NCBI RefSeq assembly: GCF_027622875.1
Contig: NZ_JAPZVP010000023.1
Coordinates: 1-64,000, forward strand
Length of the DNA stretch: 64,000 bases
Source of the DNA: Glycomyces luteolus
GTDB taxonomy: Bacteria > Actinomycetota > Actinomycetes > Mycobacteriales > Micromonosporaceae
Direction of reading: 5' to 3'
Part shown: in pieces, positions 18,599 to 27,794 of the stretch
How positions within the stretch are numbered: the first letter of the stretch is position 1
Layout of the letters: every line of letters begins with the position of its first letter
Made by a program: the position numbers and the translations under genes
Notes under the pieces: model-generated
What the model was told of the DNA's origin: nothing
What the model saw: the letters and a program-made list of their open reading frames with translations, nothing else
The model's database searches: none

Positions 18599-20350
18599 TC
18601 AGACCGCTACGCCCTTCCACGCCCACCACAGGCTCGCGTACGCGCCGCCCGCCTCGAGCAGCTCCGCATGGCTGCCCTCCTCGGCGATCCGCCCGTCCTG
18701 CACCACCGCGATCCGGTCGGCCGACTCCGCCGCCTGCAACTGGTGCGCGATCGCGATCACCGTGCGACCGTCCAAGGCCGCCGCGAGCGCCGCCTCCACG
18801 TTCCCCGCACTGCCCGGGTCGATCCCCGCCGTCGCCTCGTCCAAGATCACCACGTCAGGATCGGCCAGAATCACCCGCGCCAGCGCGAGCTGCTGCGCCT
18901 CGGCCAGATTGAGCCGGTGGTGCTCGTCGCCGAGCATCGTCTCCAGACCCTCAGGCAGGTCGGCCGCCCAACGGGCGTCGACCGTGGCCAGCGCCGAACG
19001 CAGCGCCTCGTCATCGGCCTCCGGCGCCGCCAGATTCAAGTTCTCCCGCAACGACGCGGTGAAGACGTAATGCTCCTGCGTCACCAGGATCACCTTGCGG
19101 CGCAACGTCTCCAACGGAATATCAGCCACAGGCGCACCCCCGAGCGTCACCGCACCCGCGCGCGGCCGGTCGATCCCGGCCACGAGCCGCGCGATCGTCG
19201 ACTTCCCCGCCCCCGAAGGACCCACCACGACCAGACGCTCACCGCGACGCGGATGCAAACTCAAGCCGTGCAGCACGTCAGGGCCGTCGCCATACCCGAA
19301 CGTCACCCCGTCCAACCGCACCTCGGCGCCCTCCGGAGCCGCCTCCCGAACCTCATCAGGCATCAGATGAACGCCCTCGACACGAGCCATCGCCGCCCCG
19401 CCCATCTGGAACTCGCTCAGCGACAGCATCGACCGGAACACCGGACCGTCCAGACGCAGCGTCAGCATCGCCACCGCGACCACCTCGCCCACCGTCACCC
19501 AATCGTTCAAGTACCACAAGGCACCCACGACCGTGACCACCACGGCAGGCGTCAAGAACGTCAAATCCGTCGCAGGAAAGAACCAGGTCTGCAGCCGCAC
19601 AATGCCCTTGAGCCGCTCCAGGTGCGTGGCCGCCCGCGCATACCCGGCCTCGCCCCGCTCGTCCTGCATCCGATAGGCGACCACCGTCGCAGCACCCGCC
19701 GCCGAAGCCGTCGCGGTCTCCGCGATCTCGCTCATCGCGGCCCGCTCACTCAAGAACACCGGGCTCGCCGCCCGCAGATACCGGCGCCCCGCGATGAACA
19801 GCATCGGCAACCCGACCACGAACAGCAACCCCAGCAGCGGACTCACCACGAACGCCGCCACGATGATCACCGTCCCCTCGATCATCGCGACCGCCACCTC
19901 CGGCGCGGTCTTGCGCAGCAGCTCCGCCACCGCCCCCACATCACCCGACGTGCGCGTCGCCAGGTCACCGGTCCCGGCCCGCTCCACCGTTCCAAGCGGC
20001 AGCCGCAACACCCGATCGATGAACGACTCACGCAACCGCGCGGCCGCCCGCTCCCCGAGCCGGTAGCCCAGACGCCGACCCGTGCGCATCAACACCAGCT
20101 GCAGCACCACGCACGCGACGATCACCCCGCACACCAAGTCCACACGGGACGCCGTCCAACCCGTCCCGATACCGTCGATGACCTCACCGAGCATCACCGG
20201 CAAGGCGGCACTCGCACCCGCGGCCGCCACATACAACGCGACCACACCCGCGAATGCCCGCTTGTCCTCCAAGATCAGCCGCTTGATCGCCTCGATCATC
20301 GCGGCGCGGTCCGCCACCGGCAGACGACCACTGGTTTCCTTGGCGCTCAT
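18599..20350 (-). CDS. ABC exporter half-transporter with intact Walker motifs
   Basis: The protein has 583 aa. A six-helix exporter domain (about 30-320) is followed by a nucleotide-binding domain. Walker A is GPSGAGKST (near 375) and Walker B VVILDEATAGID (near 500), both intact. The ABC signature, normally LSGGQ, reads LNLAEAQQ (near 480) and is clearly degenerate. The ATG overlaps the stop of the upstream half-transporter by one base, so the subunits are made together and probably form a heterodimer. The substrate is unknown; multidrug or lipid export is typical of such pairs. Confidence 0.9.
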   Translation of the reverse strand: MSAKETSGRLPVADRAAMIEAIKRLILEDKRAFAGVVALYVAAAGASAALPVMLGEVIDGIGTGWTASRVDLVCGVIVACVVLQLVLMRTGRRLGYRLGERAAARLRESFIDRVLRLPLGTVERAGTGDLATRTSGDVGAVAELLRKTAPEVAVAMIEGTVIIVAAFVVSPLLGLLFVVGLPMLFIAGRRYLRAASPVFLSERAAMSEIAETATASAAGAATVVAYRMQDERGEAGYARAATHLERLKGIVRLQTWFFPATDLTFLTPAVVVTVVGALWYLNDWVTVGEVVAVAMLTLRLDGPVFRSMLSLSEFQMGGAAMARVEGVHLMPDEVREAAPEGAEVRLDGVTFGYGDGPDVLHGLSLHPRRGERLVVVGPSGAGKSTIARLVAGIDRPRAGAVTLGGAPVADIPLETLRRKVILVTQEHYVFTASLRENLNLAAPEADDEALRSALATVDARWAADLPEGLETMLGDEHHRLNLAEAQQLALARVILADPDVVILDEATAGIDPGSAGNVEAALAAALDGRTVIAIAHQLQAAESADRIAVVQDGRIAEEGSHAELLEAGGAYASLWWAWKGVAV

Positions 20351-22089
20351 CAGGACTCCTGCCTCGAGGTGAGGGACCGGTACTCGTCTTGCAGCAAAAG
20401 CTCGGCGTGGCTCCCCGTGGCACGGACCTTGCCGTCCCACATCCACGCCACCAGGTCGGCGCGCGCCAGCCACAGCGGCGAAGCCGTCACCACCGCCGTC
20501 GTCCGCCCCGCCCGGACCGCCGCCACCCGCTCGGCGATCAGCGACTCGGTGTGCGCGTCCACGGCCGAGGTCGGCTCGACCGCGAGCAGGATCTCCGCAT
20601 CGGCCGCGAGGGCCCGCGCGAGGCGCAGACGCTGGCGCTGGCCCCCGGAGAGGTTGCGCCCCCCGTTGTGAACCTCGCCGTCCATGGTGGATCCGAGGCT
20701 TGAGTACACGTCGCCCGCGCCCGCCGCGTTGATCGCCGTGAGCGCGCGCGCCCCGTCGACCCGCAGGGTCTCGCCGAGGGTCTGCGCGAACAGGTAGTCG
20801 TCGCGCAGGAGCAGCACGCGTTCGCGCACCTCGTCGAGTGCGAGGCCGGCGAGTTTCGCGTCGCCCCACTCTGCTCCTGACCCCCACTCTGCCGCTGAAC
20901 CCCGCGATGCTTCTGAACACCTCTCCGCGCCGGACTCGCGGTAGCGGGCCAGGCGCTCCATCGCGGCCTCGGCGGGCTTCGCCTCGGCACTCACGATCAC
21001 GGTGAGCCGCCCGGGTTCGATCGCGAGGCCCGATTCGGGATCGCGGAGCGTCCCGGCCGCGCCCGTCGCCGTGCCGTCGTCGGCGATGTCGCTGCGGGTG
21101 TTGAAGAACGCGGTCAGCCGCCGGGAGGCGACCTGCGCGGCGATCACGGCCTGGGCCATGCCGATCATCGCGCCCGAGTGCTGGGCGACCAGCGCGGTCA
21201 TGCCGAACGCGGCGGAGAGCTCCCCGATGCTGATCGTCTCGTTCAATGCGAGGCGTGCGCCGACCCAGGTGACGGCCGCGATGAGCGCCAGCGGCAGGCT
21301 CGCCTTCAAGCCCTGCACCCACGAGTCGGCCGTCGCCACCCCGTACCCCGCCTCGCGCAGCTCGGCCGAGGCCGCCCGGTACCGCTGCGAGAACTGCGCC
21401 TCGCCGCCGACTCCGCGCAGCACGCGGAGGCCGCCCACGACGTCGCTCGCCTGGCCCGTGAGGGTCGCGACTGAAGAGCGGTACGCGATCTGGTGGTGCT
21501 GCAGGCGGCCGAGCACCGGCCCCACCACGAACCCGATGAGCAGCACGCCGGCGAGCGTCGTCAGCCCGAGCGCCGGGCTGGCACGCCACAGCAGGAACGC
21601 GCCCACGGCCGTCATGACCAGCCCCATCCAGCCGAAGCCGAGCTGGAAGATGAACGACCCGGTCTTGTGGGCGTCCTCAGTGGAGAGGTTCACCATCTCC
21701 CCGGGGGAGATCGCGCCGCGCACGCCCGTCCCGGCCAGGTTCAGGTGGTCGGTGAGGTTCCGGACCGTGCGCACGCGCGCGTGCGACTCGGCCATGAACA
21801 GCGACCGGTACCCGGCCACGAACACCCACGACGACGCGATCGCCACGACGACCAGCACGATCGACCATTGCAGCAGCGGCTCCGCCGAGCCCGCCAGGAG
21901 CACCTCGTCGATGATCTTCGAGATCGTCCACGGCAGCAGGATCCACGCCGAGCCGGAGACGCTGAGCAGTACGAACCCGAGCGCGACCAGGCCCGTCTGG
22001 GCACGGGCGACGTACCAGAGGTACCGCCACGGGTCGGCTGGAATGTCCGCGGTGGACAAGGCAGGGGGGCGCAGTGGGTTGGGCTTCAC
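20350..22089 (-). CDS. ABC exporter half-transporter with degenerate Walker motifs
   Basis: The protein has 579 aa: a six-helix exporter domain (about 25-315), then a nucleotide-binding domain in which Walker A is gone. Where GxxGxGKS/T should stand (near 363) it reads VIVSAEAKPAEA. Walker B reads LLAVEPTSAVD, with Val for the usual Asp. The signature LSGGQRQRLRLARAL (near 478) is perfect. A low-complexity insert with AEWG repeats (about 395-412) follows the lost P-loop. Together with its partner this leaves exactly one complete ATP site. First gene of a two-gene operon. Confidence 0.9.
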   Translation of the reverse strand: MKPNPLRPPALSTADIPADPWRYLWYVARAQTGLVALGFVLLSVSGSAWILLPWTISKIIDEVLLAGSAEPLLQWSIVLVVVAIASSWVFVAGYRSLFMAESHARVRTVRNLTDHLNLAGTGVRGAISPGEMVNLSTEDAHKTGSFIFQLGFGWMGLVMTAVGAFLLWRASPALGLTTLAGVLLIGFVVGPVLGRLQHHQIAYRSSVATLTGQASDVVGGLRVLRGVGGEAQFSQRYRAASAELREAGYGVATADSWVQGLKASLPLALIAAVTWVGARLALNETISIGELSAAFGMTALVAQHSGAMIGMAQAVIAAQVASRRLTAFFNTRSDIADDGTATGAAGTLRDPESGLAIEPGRLTVIVSAEAKPAEAAMERLARYRESGAERCSEASRGSAAEWGSGAEWGDAKLAGLALDEVRERVLLLRDDYLFAQTLGETLRVDGARALTAINAAGAGDVYSSLGSTMDGEVHNGGRNLSGGQRQRLRLARALAADAEILLAVEPTSAVDAHTESLIAERVAAVRAGRTTAVVTASPLWLARADLVAWMWDGKVRATGSHAELLLQDEYRSLTSRQES

Positions 22090-22188
22090 AACTCACAAAC
22101 GTAGGCATGTCACTTGCCGAGCGGCAAGCAGATATGCGACGAAGCGGAGTGTGATTCACACCCGGCGGCCGCGCAATTTCTTGCGGTC

Positions 22189-22252
22189 GGGGGGGGCGCG
22201 GGGGGGGGGGGGGCGGGGGGGGGGCCGCGCGCGGGAGGCTTCCCGCGCGCGG
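22189..22252. repeat. Poly-G tract followed by a perfect hairpin
   Basis: G-runs of 8, 14 and 10 bases at 22189-22224, interrupted by single C or CGC, lead directly into CCGCGCGCGGGA, a 4-base loop and its exact complement (22225-22252). The tract could form a G-quadruplex on the plus strand. It sits between the end of the DUF255 gene and the start of the ABC operon, both on the minus strand, so it may act in termination or in the ABC leader. Confidence 0.8.
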
Positions 22253-22322
22253 TCTCGGTATGGCGACGTTCGCGAATCCCCTTGTGTCGCCGCCATCCCG
22301 CCGGTGCCAGATGGCGTTTTTG

Positions 22323-24173
22323 CTATCTACTACAGCATGCCGGGTAGTCAAGCGGCAACAGAAAGTTTCCGCCTGTGGATAACTCGCCGTGCCCTGTGGA
22401 TAACTCCGTGCGCAGGGCTCGCGCCAGCGCTTCGGCCGCCGCGTGGAGACCCGCCGTGAACCGCGGATTCGCGGCCATCACCGGCTCGGCCCGCGCCACC
22501 GCCCGCCACGCGTCGTCCTTGTACGTCTCATCGCCGGTGACCTGGAACGCCTCCAGCATCGCGGCCGCCGCCAGCGCCCAACCCGAGGCCGTCGGGCCGT
22601 CGTGCACATCCGCGGGCCGCGTCACCAGCGCCTCCGCGTCAGCGGCCGTATCGAAGAACCCGCCCTCGAAATCCGTGAAGTGCTCCCGGATCTGCTCGAT
22701 CAGCCCCTGCGCGCGTGCCGTCCAGTCCCCGCCCAGCCGCAGGAACCCGAGCGCCACCGCCGCGTAGTCCTCCAGGATCCCCGGCGCCTCCGAGGCCGCA
22801 CCGGCGAGCGACGCCCGCGCCAAGCGGCCGTCAGCGCCGATGTGCACGCGCCGCAGCAGCTCCGCGGCCCGCTCCGCCGCCAGCAGCGAATCCCGGTGGC
22901 CCGTGCGCGACGCGTACTCGGCGAGCGCCGCGATCGCCAGACCGTTCCACGCCGCGACCACCTTGTCGTCCCGGCCCGGCTGCGCCCGCAGGCGCCGGGC
23001 CCCCAGCAGCCGGTGACGCACTGCCTCCCACCGGGCGCTGTCCTGAGGATCGCGCGGCAGCTCCAGCACGTTCGCGCCGTGCTCGAAGTTCGGATTCGCC
23101 GGATCGACCCCGAAGACCTCGGCGGCCCACGCGGCGTCCTCGCCGAGCACCGACTCCAGCTCCCGCATGGTCCACACGTACGTCAGGCCCTCGACGCCGT
23201 CGGTGTCGGCGTCGAACGCCGCCGCGAAACCGCCCTCCTCGGTCGAGAAGCGCTCCAGCAGGAACGCCGCCGTCTCGTCGGCGACCCGCGCGAACAGCGC
23301 GCCCTCGCCGTACAGCCGCGCGTACAGCCACAGCAGCTCGGCGTTGTCGTACAGCATCTTCTCGAAATGCGGCACGGTCCACTCCGCGTCCACGCTGTAC
23401 CGCGCGAACCCGCCCTCGAGCTGGTCGTAGATCCCGCCGCGCGCCATCCGCTCCGCAGTGAGCTTCACGTGGTCGAGCAGCGCCGTGTCCCCGGTGCGCA
23501 CGTACGCGTCGCAGAGGAACCGCAGCGCCGGCACGCTCGGGAACTTCGGGGCGGCGCCGAACCCGCCGTTCATCGTGTCAGCCGACGCCATTGTCGTCGC
23601 CGCCGCCGCGTCCAGCAGGTCCGTGCGGATCGGCGGCGCGGGCGGGCACGGCCCGTCGAGCGGGCACGCCACGGTGACATCGGCGAACGCCGGACCGCTC
23701 CGCGCACTCGCCTCCACGATCGCCGCGCCCTGGTGCGTCAGCTCCTCCCGCTGCGTCGTCCACGCCGTGTGCACAGCGTCCAGCAGGCGCAGGAAATGCG
23801 ACTTCGGGAAGTACGTGCCCGCGAAGAACGGCGTCCCGTCCGGGAACGCGAACACCGTCATCGGCCACCCGCCCTGGCCCGTGATCGCCATCGTCGCCTG
23901 CATGTACACCGCGTCCAGGTCCGGGCGCTCCTCCCGGTCGACCTTCACGGCCACGAACCGGGAGTTGATCGAGTCCGCCACGGTCTTGTCCTCGAACGAC
24001 TCGTGCGCCATCACATGGCACCAGTGGCAGGTCGAATAGCCGATCGAGATCAGGACCGGCACGTCGCGCTCGGCGGCCTCCGCGAGCGCCGCCGCACTCC
24101 ACTGGCGCCACGCCACCGGGTTCGCGGCATGCTGACGCAGGTACGGGGACAGGGCTCCCGCCAACTCGTTCAC
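22323..24173 (-). CDS. DUF255 thioredoxin-fold/glycosidase-like protein (YyaL/SSP411 family)
   Basis: The protein is about 616 aa from GTG 24173 (VNELAGALSPYL), where the family's conserved N terminus begins; an upstream in-frame ATG at 24347 adds unrelated Arg-rich sequence. The thioredoxin-like domain has GYSTCHWCHVMAHESFED with Cys49 and Cys52 as a CxxC pair, and KVDREERPDLD. The remainder is an (alpha/alpha)6 barrel with GGFGAAPKFP, GGIYDQLEGGFARYSVD and WTVPHFEKMLYDNA. The biochemical role of the family is unsettled. It is cytosolic, with no signal peptide. Confidence 0.9.
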   Translation of the reverse strand: MNELAGALSPYLRQHAANPVAWRQWSAAALAEAAERDVPVLISIGYSTCHWCHVMAHESFEDKTVADSINSRFVAVKVDREERPDLDAVYMQATMAITGQGGWPMTVFAFPDGTPFFAGTYFPKSHFLRLLDAVHTAWTTQREELTHQGAAIVEASARSGPAFADVTVACPLDGPCPPAPPIRTDLLDAAAATTMASADTMNGGFGAAPKFPSVPALRFLCDAYVRTGDTALLDHVKLTAERMARGGIYDQLEGGFARYSVDAEWTVPHFEKMLYDNAELLWLYARLYGEGALFARVADETAAFLLERFSTEEGGFAAAFDADTDGVEGLTYVWTMRELESVLGEDAAWAAEVFGVDPANPNFEHGANVLELPRDPQDSARWEAVRHRLLGARRLRAQPGRDDKVVAAWNGLAIAALAEYASRTGHRDSLLAAERAAELLRRVHIGADGRLARASLAGAASEAPGILEDYAAVALGFLRLGGDWTARAQGLIEQIREHFTDFEGGFFDTAADAEALVTRPADVHDGPTASGWALAAAAMLEAFQVTGDETYKDDAWRAVARAEPVMAANPRFTAGLHAAAEALARALRTELSTGHGELSTGGNFLLPLDYPACCSR

Positions 24174-24381
24174 CCCCCAAGCCTCGCACACGCGGACGGG
24201 AAGCGAGCGGGAGCGGCGCCAAAGCGCGGCACCCAGGCGCGCCCGGCGACAGCTGCGGGCGGTGCGGTGGGCGGGAGCGGGCCGGTAGTGCTGGCGGTAC
24301 CAACCACCGGGTGCTGGCTGGGGGAGCGATTCGGGTGCCCGCGTCACTGATTCCGGAGCCCGATTTCGCGAGGCTTAATCC

Positions 24382-25362
24382 ATGATCATTCATGCGCCCC
24401 TTGGCGACAGTGCCAACACTGCGACCACCCTCAAGGGACTGACGACGGCCGGTTTCACCGCGCTCGGCGCCGGGTTCGCCGCGATGGTCGTCCTCCACGC
24501 GACCTCCGGACTCAACCCCGTCGAGGTCGTCATCAGCCTCCACCTCTACACCCCGCTCGGCTGGCTCCTGCCCGTCGCGCTCAGCCTCTTCGGGCTCGGC
24601 GCCGCCGCCTTCGCCGCCGTCGCGCGCCGCGTCGCGGCCCCGCGCTGGCTCAGCCCGATGCTCCTGGTCTGGGCCGGCTTCCTCGGCCTCGTGGCCCTCT
24701 TCCCGACCGACCCGCCCGGCCTCCCCGAGGTCTCGCTGATCTCGGCGATCCACCGGTACGCGGCATTCTGCGCCTTCAGCACCATGGCCGTCATGGGCCT
24801 CGCCTTCGCCCGCTGGGCGAAGGGCACCGAATGCCCCGAGAAGACCCGCAAATCGATCCTCGCCGCGAGCTGGATCGCCGTCATCGCCCTCACCGCGTGC
24901 TCCGCGCCGTACGTCGCCGAATGGTTCGGTGTGCCGCGCGAACCCGGCGCCTTCGCGGCGGGCCTGCTGCAGCGCACCACCGTGGGGATGGAGCTGGTGG
25001 CGCTGGCGTTCGTGGGCGCCTGGCTCAAGGGCTCAGTAGAAGCCCTCGGCCTCGGATTTGGCCCAGGCGTCGCAGGGGGCGTCGTACCGGCGCTCGATGT
25101 AGTCGAGGCCCCAGAGGATCTGGGTGACCGGGTTGGAGCGCCAGTCGTCGCCGAACGCCGCCATCTTGTTGCCGGGGTAGGACTGGGGGATGCCGTAGGC
25201 GCCGATCGAGTTCTCGGCCAGTTCGTTCCAGTCGGACTCCTTGTCCCACAAGAGCTCCAGGCACGCGAACTGCTCCAGGTCGAATCCGGCTTCGAGCGTG
25301 AGCGCGCAGCCCGTCGCCCGGTTCCCGGTGAACTCGTCGCAGCCGGACGGGATGTCGACTGA
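24382..25362 (+). CDS. DUF998-like membrane protein, 3' end overrunning the neighbour
   Basis: Six hydrophobic segments lie in the first 215 residues (for example FTALGAGFAAMVVLHATSG, LSPMLLVWAGFLGLVALFP), and FPTDPPG and IHRYAAF after the middle helices are typical of DUF998 proteins of unknown function. The membrane domain ends at GAWLKG near 25032. From there the frame has no stop and continues 327 bases through the convergent transglycosylase gene to 25362, giving a tail of about 110 residues that looks like antisense sequence. The ancestral stop was probably close to 25035. Confidence 0.7.
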   Translation: MIIHAPLGDSANTATTLKGLTTAGFTALGAGFAAMVVLHATSGLNPVEVVISLHLYTPLGWLLPVALSLFGLGAAAFAAVARRVAAPRWLSPMLLVWAGFLGLVALFPTDPPGLPEVSLISAIHRYAAFCAFSTMAVMGLAFARWAKGTECPEKTRKSILAASWIAVIALTACSAPYVAEWFGVPREPGAFAAGLLQRTTVGMELVALAFVGAWLKGSVEALGLGFGPGVAGGVVPALDVVEAPEDLGDRVGAPVVAERRHLVAGVGLGDAVGADRVLGQFVPVGLLVPQELQARELLQVESGFERERAARRPVPGELVAAGRDVD

Positions 25363-25695
25363 CGTCGGGTTCGTGTTCGCGGCAGCGGCCTGATCGGCGT
25401 CCTCCTGGGCGTCGTTGAGGCCGTTCGCCTTGTCGGCGGCGTATTCGTAGACCGCTTCGGCTTTGACGGTGACGTCGGCTCCGGCGGTCGCCGCGATGTA
25501 GTCGCGGTGATGGCCGCGCGCCTCCTCGTACGCCGCTTCGGCCTCGGCCTGCTGCTCGGCGGCGGCTTGGCCGGGGTGTTCGGCGTCGATCCGGGCGGGA
25601 TCGTCGGTAATGGCCGAGACGGCGATGACGGCGCCGATCGCGAGCACCGCGAGGGCGGCGATGCGGGCGCCGTAGCGGGTCAGCTTCTGGATCAT
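25033..25695 (-). CDS. Secreted transglycosylase-like protein, copy 1
   Basis: The protein has 220 aa. An N-terminal membrane anchor or uncleaved signal (about 8-29) is followed by an Ala/Glu-rich helix (about 40-105) and a small C-terminal domain. That domain has WDKESDWNELAENSIGAYGI, then PQSYPGNKM and QILWGLDYIERRY, resembling the lysozyme-like/aggregation-promoting-factor domain that acts on peptidoglycan. The Glu of DKESDW is the likely catalytic acid, and two Cys pairs may form disulfides. It is a paralog of the next gene upstream. GGAG precedes the ATG, and a strong terminator separates the two genes. Confidence 0.8.
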   Translation of the reverse strand: MIQKLTRYGARIAALAVLAIGAVIAVSAITDDPARIDAEHPGQAAAEQQAEAEAAYEEARGHHRDYIAATAGADVTVKAEAVYEYAADKANGLNDAQEDADQAAAANTNPTSVDIPSGCDEFTGNRATGCALTLEAGFDLEQFACLELLWDKESDWNELAENSIGAYGIPQSYPGNKMAAFGDDWRSNPVTQILWGLDYIERRYDAPCDAWAKSEAEGFY

Positions 25696-25708
25696 GAAGG
25701 GGTGCTCC

Positions 25709-25744
25709 AAAAAAATACCGCTGCCCGGGGGGACCGGGCAGCGG
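25709..25744 (-). terminator. Rho-independent terminator between the two paralogs
   Basis: On the minus strand an 11-bp stem (CCGCTGCCCGG and its complement, 25719-25744) is followed by TA and seven T's (25715-25709). This is the most classical terminator in the window. Confidence 0.85.
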
Positions 25745-25751
25745 TTCGGAT

Positions 25752-26441
25752 CTAGTACCAGCCGACGTCTTCGGAGTGGTTCCAGGCCTCGCAGGGCGTG
25801 CCGTAGCGGCCCTCGATGTAGCCCAGGCCCCACTCGATCTGGGTGACGGGGTTGGTCTCCCAGTCGGAGCCTTCGCTGGCCATCTTGTCGCCGGGGAGGG
25901 CCTGCGGGATGCCGTACGCGCCGATGCCGTTGGCGGCGAGCTCGTTCCAGCCGGACTCGCGGTCCCACAGGGCCACGAGGCAGCCGACCTGCTCGAGGTC
26001 GAAGCCGTGCTCCTGCGCGAGGGCGCAGCCGGTGGCCTTGTTCCCGGAGTACTCGCTGCAGCTGCCCGGAATATCCACATCGGTCCGGCCGGCGTTGGCG
26101 GCCTCTTCGGCGGCTTCCTCGGCTGCCTGCGCGGCCTCGTCGGCGTCCTTCTGGGCGTCGTTGAGGCCGTTCGCCTTGTCGGCGGCGTACTCGAAGACCG
26201 CCTCGGCCTTGACGGTGACGTCGGCTCCGGCGGTCTCGGCGATGTAGTTGACGTGCAGGTAGCGGACCTCGTCGTACGCCTCTTCGGCGTCGGCCTGCTG
26301 CTCGGCGGCGGCCTGACTGGGGTGTTGGGCGTCGCGTTCCCAGGGCTTGTCGGTCGCGGCGTTGACGGCTATGACGGCCCCGAGTGCGAGGACGAGCACG
26401 GCGGCGAGTTTCGCACCGTAGCGGGTCAGCAGTGGGATCAT
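25752..26441 (-). CDS. Secreted transglycosylase-like protein, copy 2
   Basis: The protein has 229 aa with the same layout as its neighbour: LTRYGAKLAAVLVLALGAVIA anchor, Ala/Glu-rich coiled-coil segment (longer here, with EAAQAAEEAAEEAANA), then a lysozyme-like domain with WDRESGWNELAANGIGAYGI and PQALPGDKM. Conserved blocks such as VTVKAEAV.EYAADKANGLNDAQ are nearly identical between the copies, so they arose by duplication. It probably remodels cell wall outside the membrane. GGAG lies at a normal distance from ATG 26441. Confidence 0.8.
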   Translation of the reverse strand: MIPLLTRYGAKLAAVLVLALGAVIAVNAATDKPWERDAQHPSQAAAEQQADAEEAYDEVRYLHVNYIAETAGADVTVKAEAVFEYAADKANGLNDAQKDADEAAQAAEEAAEEAANAGRTDVDIPGSCSEYSGNKATGCALAQEHGFDLEQVGCLVALWDRESGWNELAANGIGAYGIPQALPGDKMASEGSDWETNPVTQIEWGLGYIEGRYGTPCEAWNHSEDVGWY

Positions 26442-26452
26442 GCGCTCTACTC

Positions 26453-26492
26453 CTGTGTCCCGGGCGTCTGTCCACAGACGCCCGGGACACAG
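26453..26492. repeat. Perfect 18-bp inverted repeat
   Basis: CTGTGTCCCGGGCGTCTG at 26453-26470 and its exact complement at 26475-26492 flank the 4-base loop TCCA. It lies between the PhoH stop and the copy 2 start, abutting the latter's ribosome site. It is most likely the phoH terminator, though without a T-run, and could also affect translation of copy 2. Confidence 0.8.
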
Positions 26493-26510
26493 CATGCCAG
26501 AGCTGTTCCG

Positions 26511-27794
26511 CTAGCCTTCGAGCAGGTTGGTGACCATCTCCGCGATCTCCGAACGCTCACTGCGCGTGAGCGTCACGTGGGCGAACAGTGGGTGGCCCTT
26601 GAGTACGTCGATCACGGAGGCGACCCCGTCGTGGCGGCCCACCCGCAGGTTGTCGCGCTGGGCGACATCGTGGGTGAGGACCACTTTTGAACCCTGCCCG
26701 ATGCGGGAGAGCACTGTGAGGAGCACTCCGCGTTCGAGCGACTGCGCCTCGTCGACGATGACGAACGCGTCGTGCAGGGAGCGGCCGCGGATGTGCGTGA
26801 GCGGCAGGACTTCGAGCATCCCGCGCTCCAGCACCTCCGAGATCACGACGTCGTTGGTGACGGCGCCGAGCGTGTCGAACACGGCCTGGCCCCACGGGCT
26901 CATTTTCTCGCCCTCGGAGCCGGGCAGGTAGCCGAGCTGCTGCCCGCCGACCGCGTACAGCGGCCGGAAGACGATGACCTTCTTGAACAGCTCGCGTTCG
27001 AGCACCTGCTCGAGCCCGGCGCACAAGGCCATCGCGGACTTGCCGGTGCCGGCCTTGCCGCCGAGCGAGACGATCCCGATGTCGGGATCGAGCAGCAGGT
27101 CGAGCGCGACCCGCTGCTCGGCGGAGCGGCCGTGGACGCCGAAGGCGTCCCGGCCCCGGATGAGGCGGATCTGCTTGTCCACAGTGACCCGGCCCAGCGC
27201 CTTCGAGCTGTTGCCGGTGAGGACGAGCCCGGTGTGGCAGGGCAGGTCCACGTCGTGCGGGAGGTCCGCGTCGCCGCCGTCGAAGAGCTGGTCGATCACC
27301 TCGTCGGAAACGGCGAGCTCGGCCATCCCCGACCACGTGGGGTCCACGGCCTGCCCGTGGCGGTACTCCTCGGTGGGGATGCCGACCGCGGAGGCTTTCA
27401 CCCGCAGCGGCATGTCCTTGGTGACCAGCACGGCGTCGGCGCCTTCGAGCCCCAATGCCCGGGTGACGGCGATGATGCGCGAGTCGTTGGTGTCCACGGC
27501 GAACCCGGCCGGGAGGCCGGAGGTGTCGACGTGGTTGAGCTCGACCCGGATGGAACCGCCGTGGTCCCCGACGGGGATCGGCTGGTCGAGGCGCCCGTGC
27601 CTGATGCGGAGTTCGTCGAGGCGCCTGAGGCACTCCCGGGCGAACCAGCCCAGTTCGGGGTGGTGGCGTTTGGCCTCCAGTTCACTGACTACGACGAGTG
27701 GAATGACCACGTGGTGTTCGTCGAACCGTGAGAACGCACCAGGGTCTGATAGCAGAACCGAGGTGTCGAGGACGTAGGTGCGTTGCACTGGCAC
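26511..27794 (-). CDS. PIN-PhoH fusion protein (PhoH2)
   Basis: The protein has 427 aa, begun by GTG 27794 with GGGAGG upstream. The N-terminal PIN nuclease domain (about 5-135) has [19 protein letters not shown] and [10 protein letters not shown], supplying the acidic metal ligands. The C-terminal PhoH ATPase (about 235-420) has Walker [13 protein letters not shown] and Walker [12 protein letters not shown]. PhoH2 proteins of mycobacteria are ATP-dependent RNA helicase/RNases, sometimes arranged as toxin-antitoxin genes with a small upstream phoAT. No such antitoxin gene is seen immediately upstream here. Confidence 0.93.
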   Translation of the reverse strand: MPVQRTYVLDTSVLLSDPGAFSRFDEHHVVIPLVVVSELEAKRHHPELGWFARECLRRLDELRIRHGRLDQPIPVGDHGGSIRVELNHVDTSGLPAGFAVDTNDSRIIAVTRALGLEGADAVLVTKDMPLRVKASAVGIPTEEYRHGQAVDPTWSGMAELAVSDEVIDQLFDGGDADLPHDVDLPCHTGLVLTGNSSKALGRVTVDKQIRLIRGRDAFGVHGRSAEQRVALDLLLDPDIGIVSLGGKAGTGKSAMALCAGLEQVLERELFKKVIVFRPLYAVGGQQLGYLPGSEGEKMSPWGQAVFDTLGAVTNDVVISEVLERGMLEVLPLTHIRGRSLHDAFVIVDEAQSLERGVLLTVLSRIGQGSKVVLTHDVAQRDNLRVGRHDGVASVIDVLKGHPLFAHVTLTRSERSEIAEMVTNLLEG

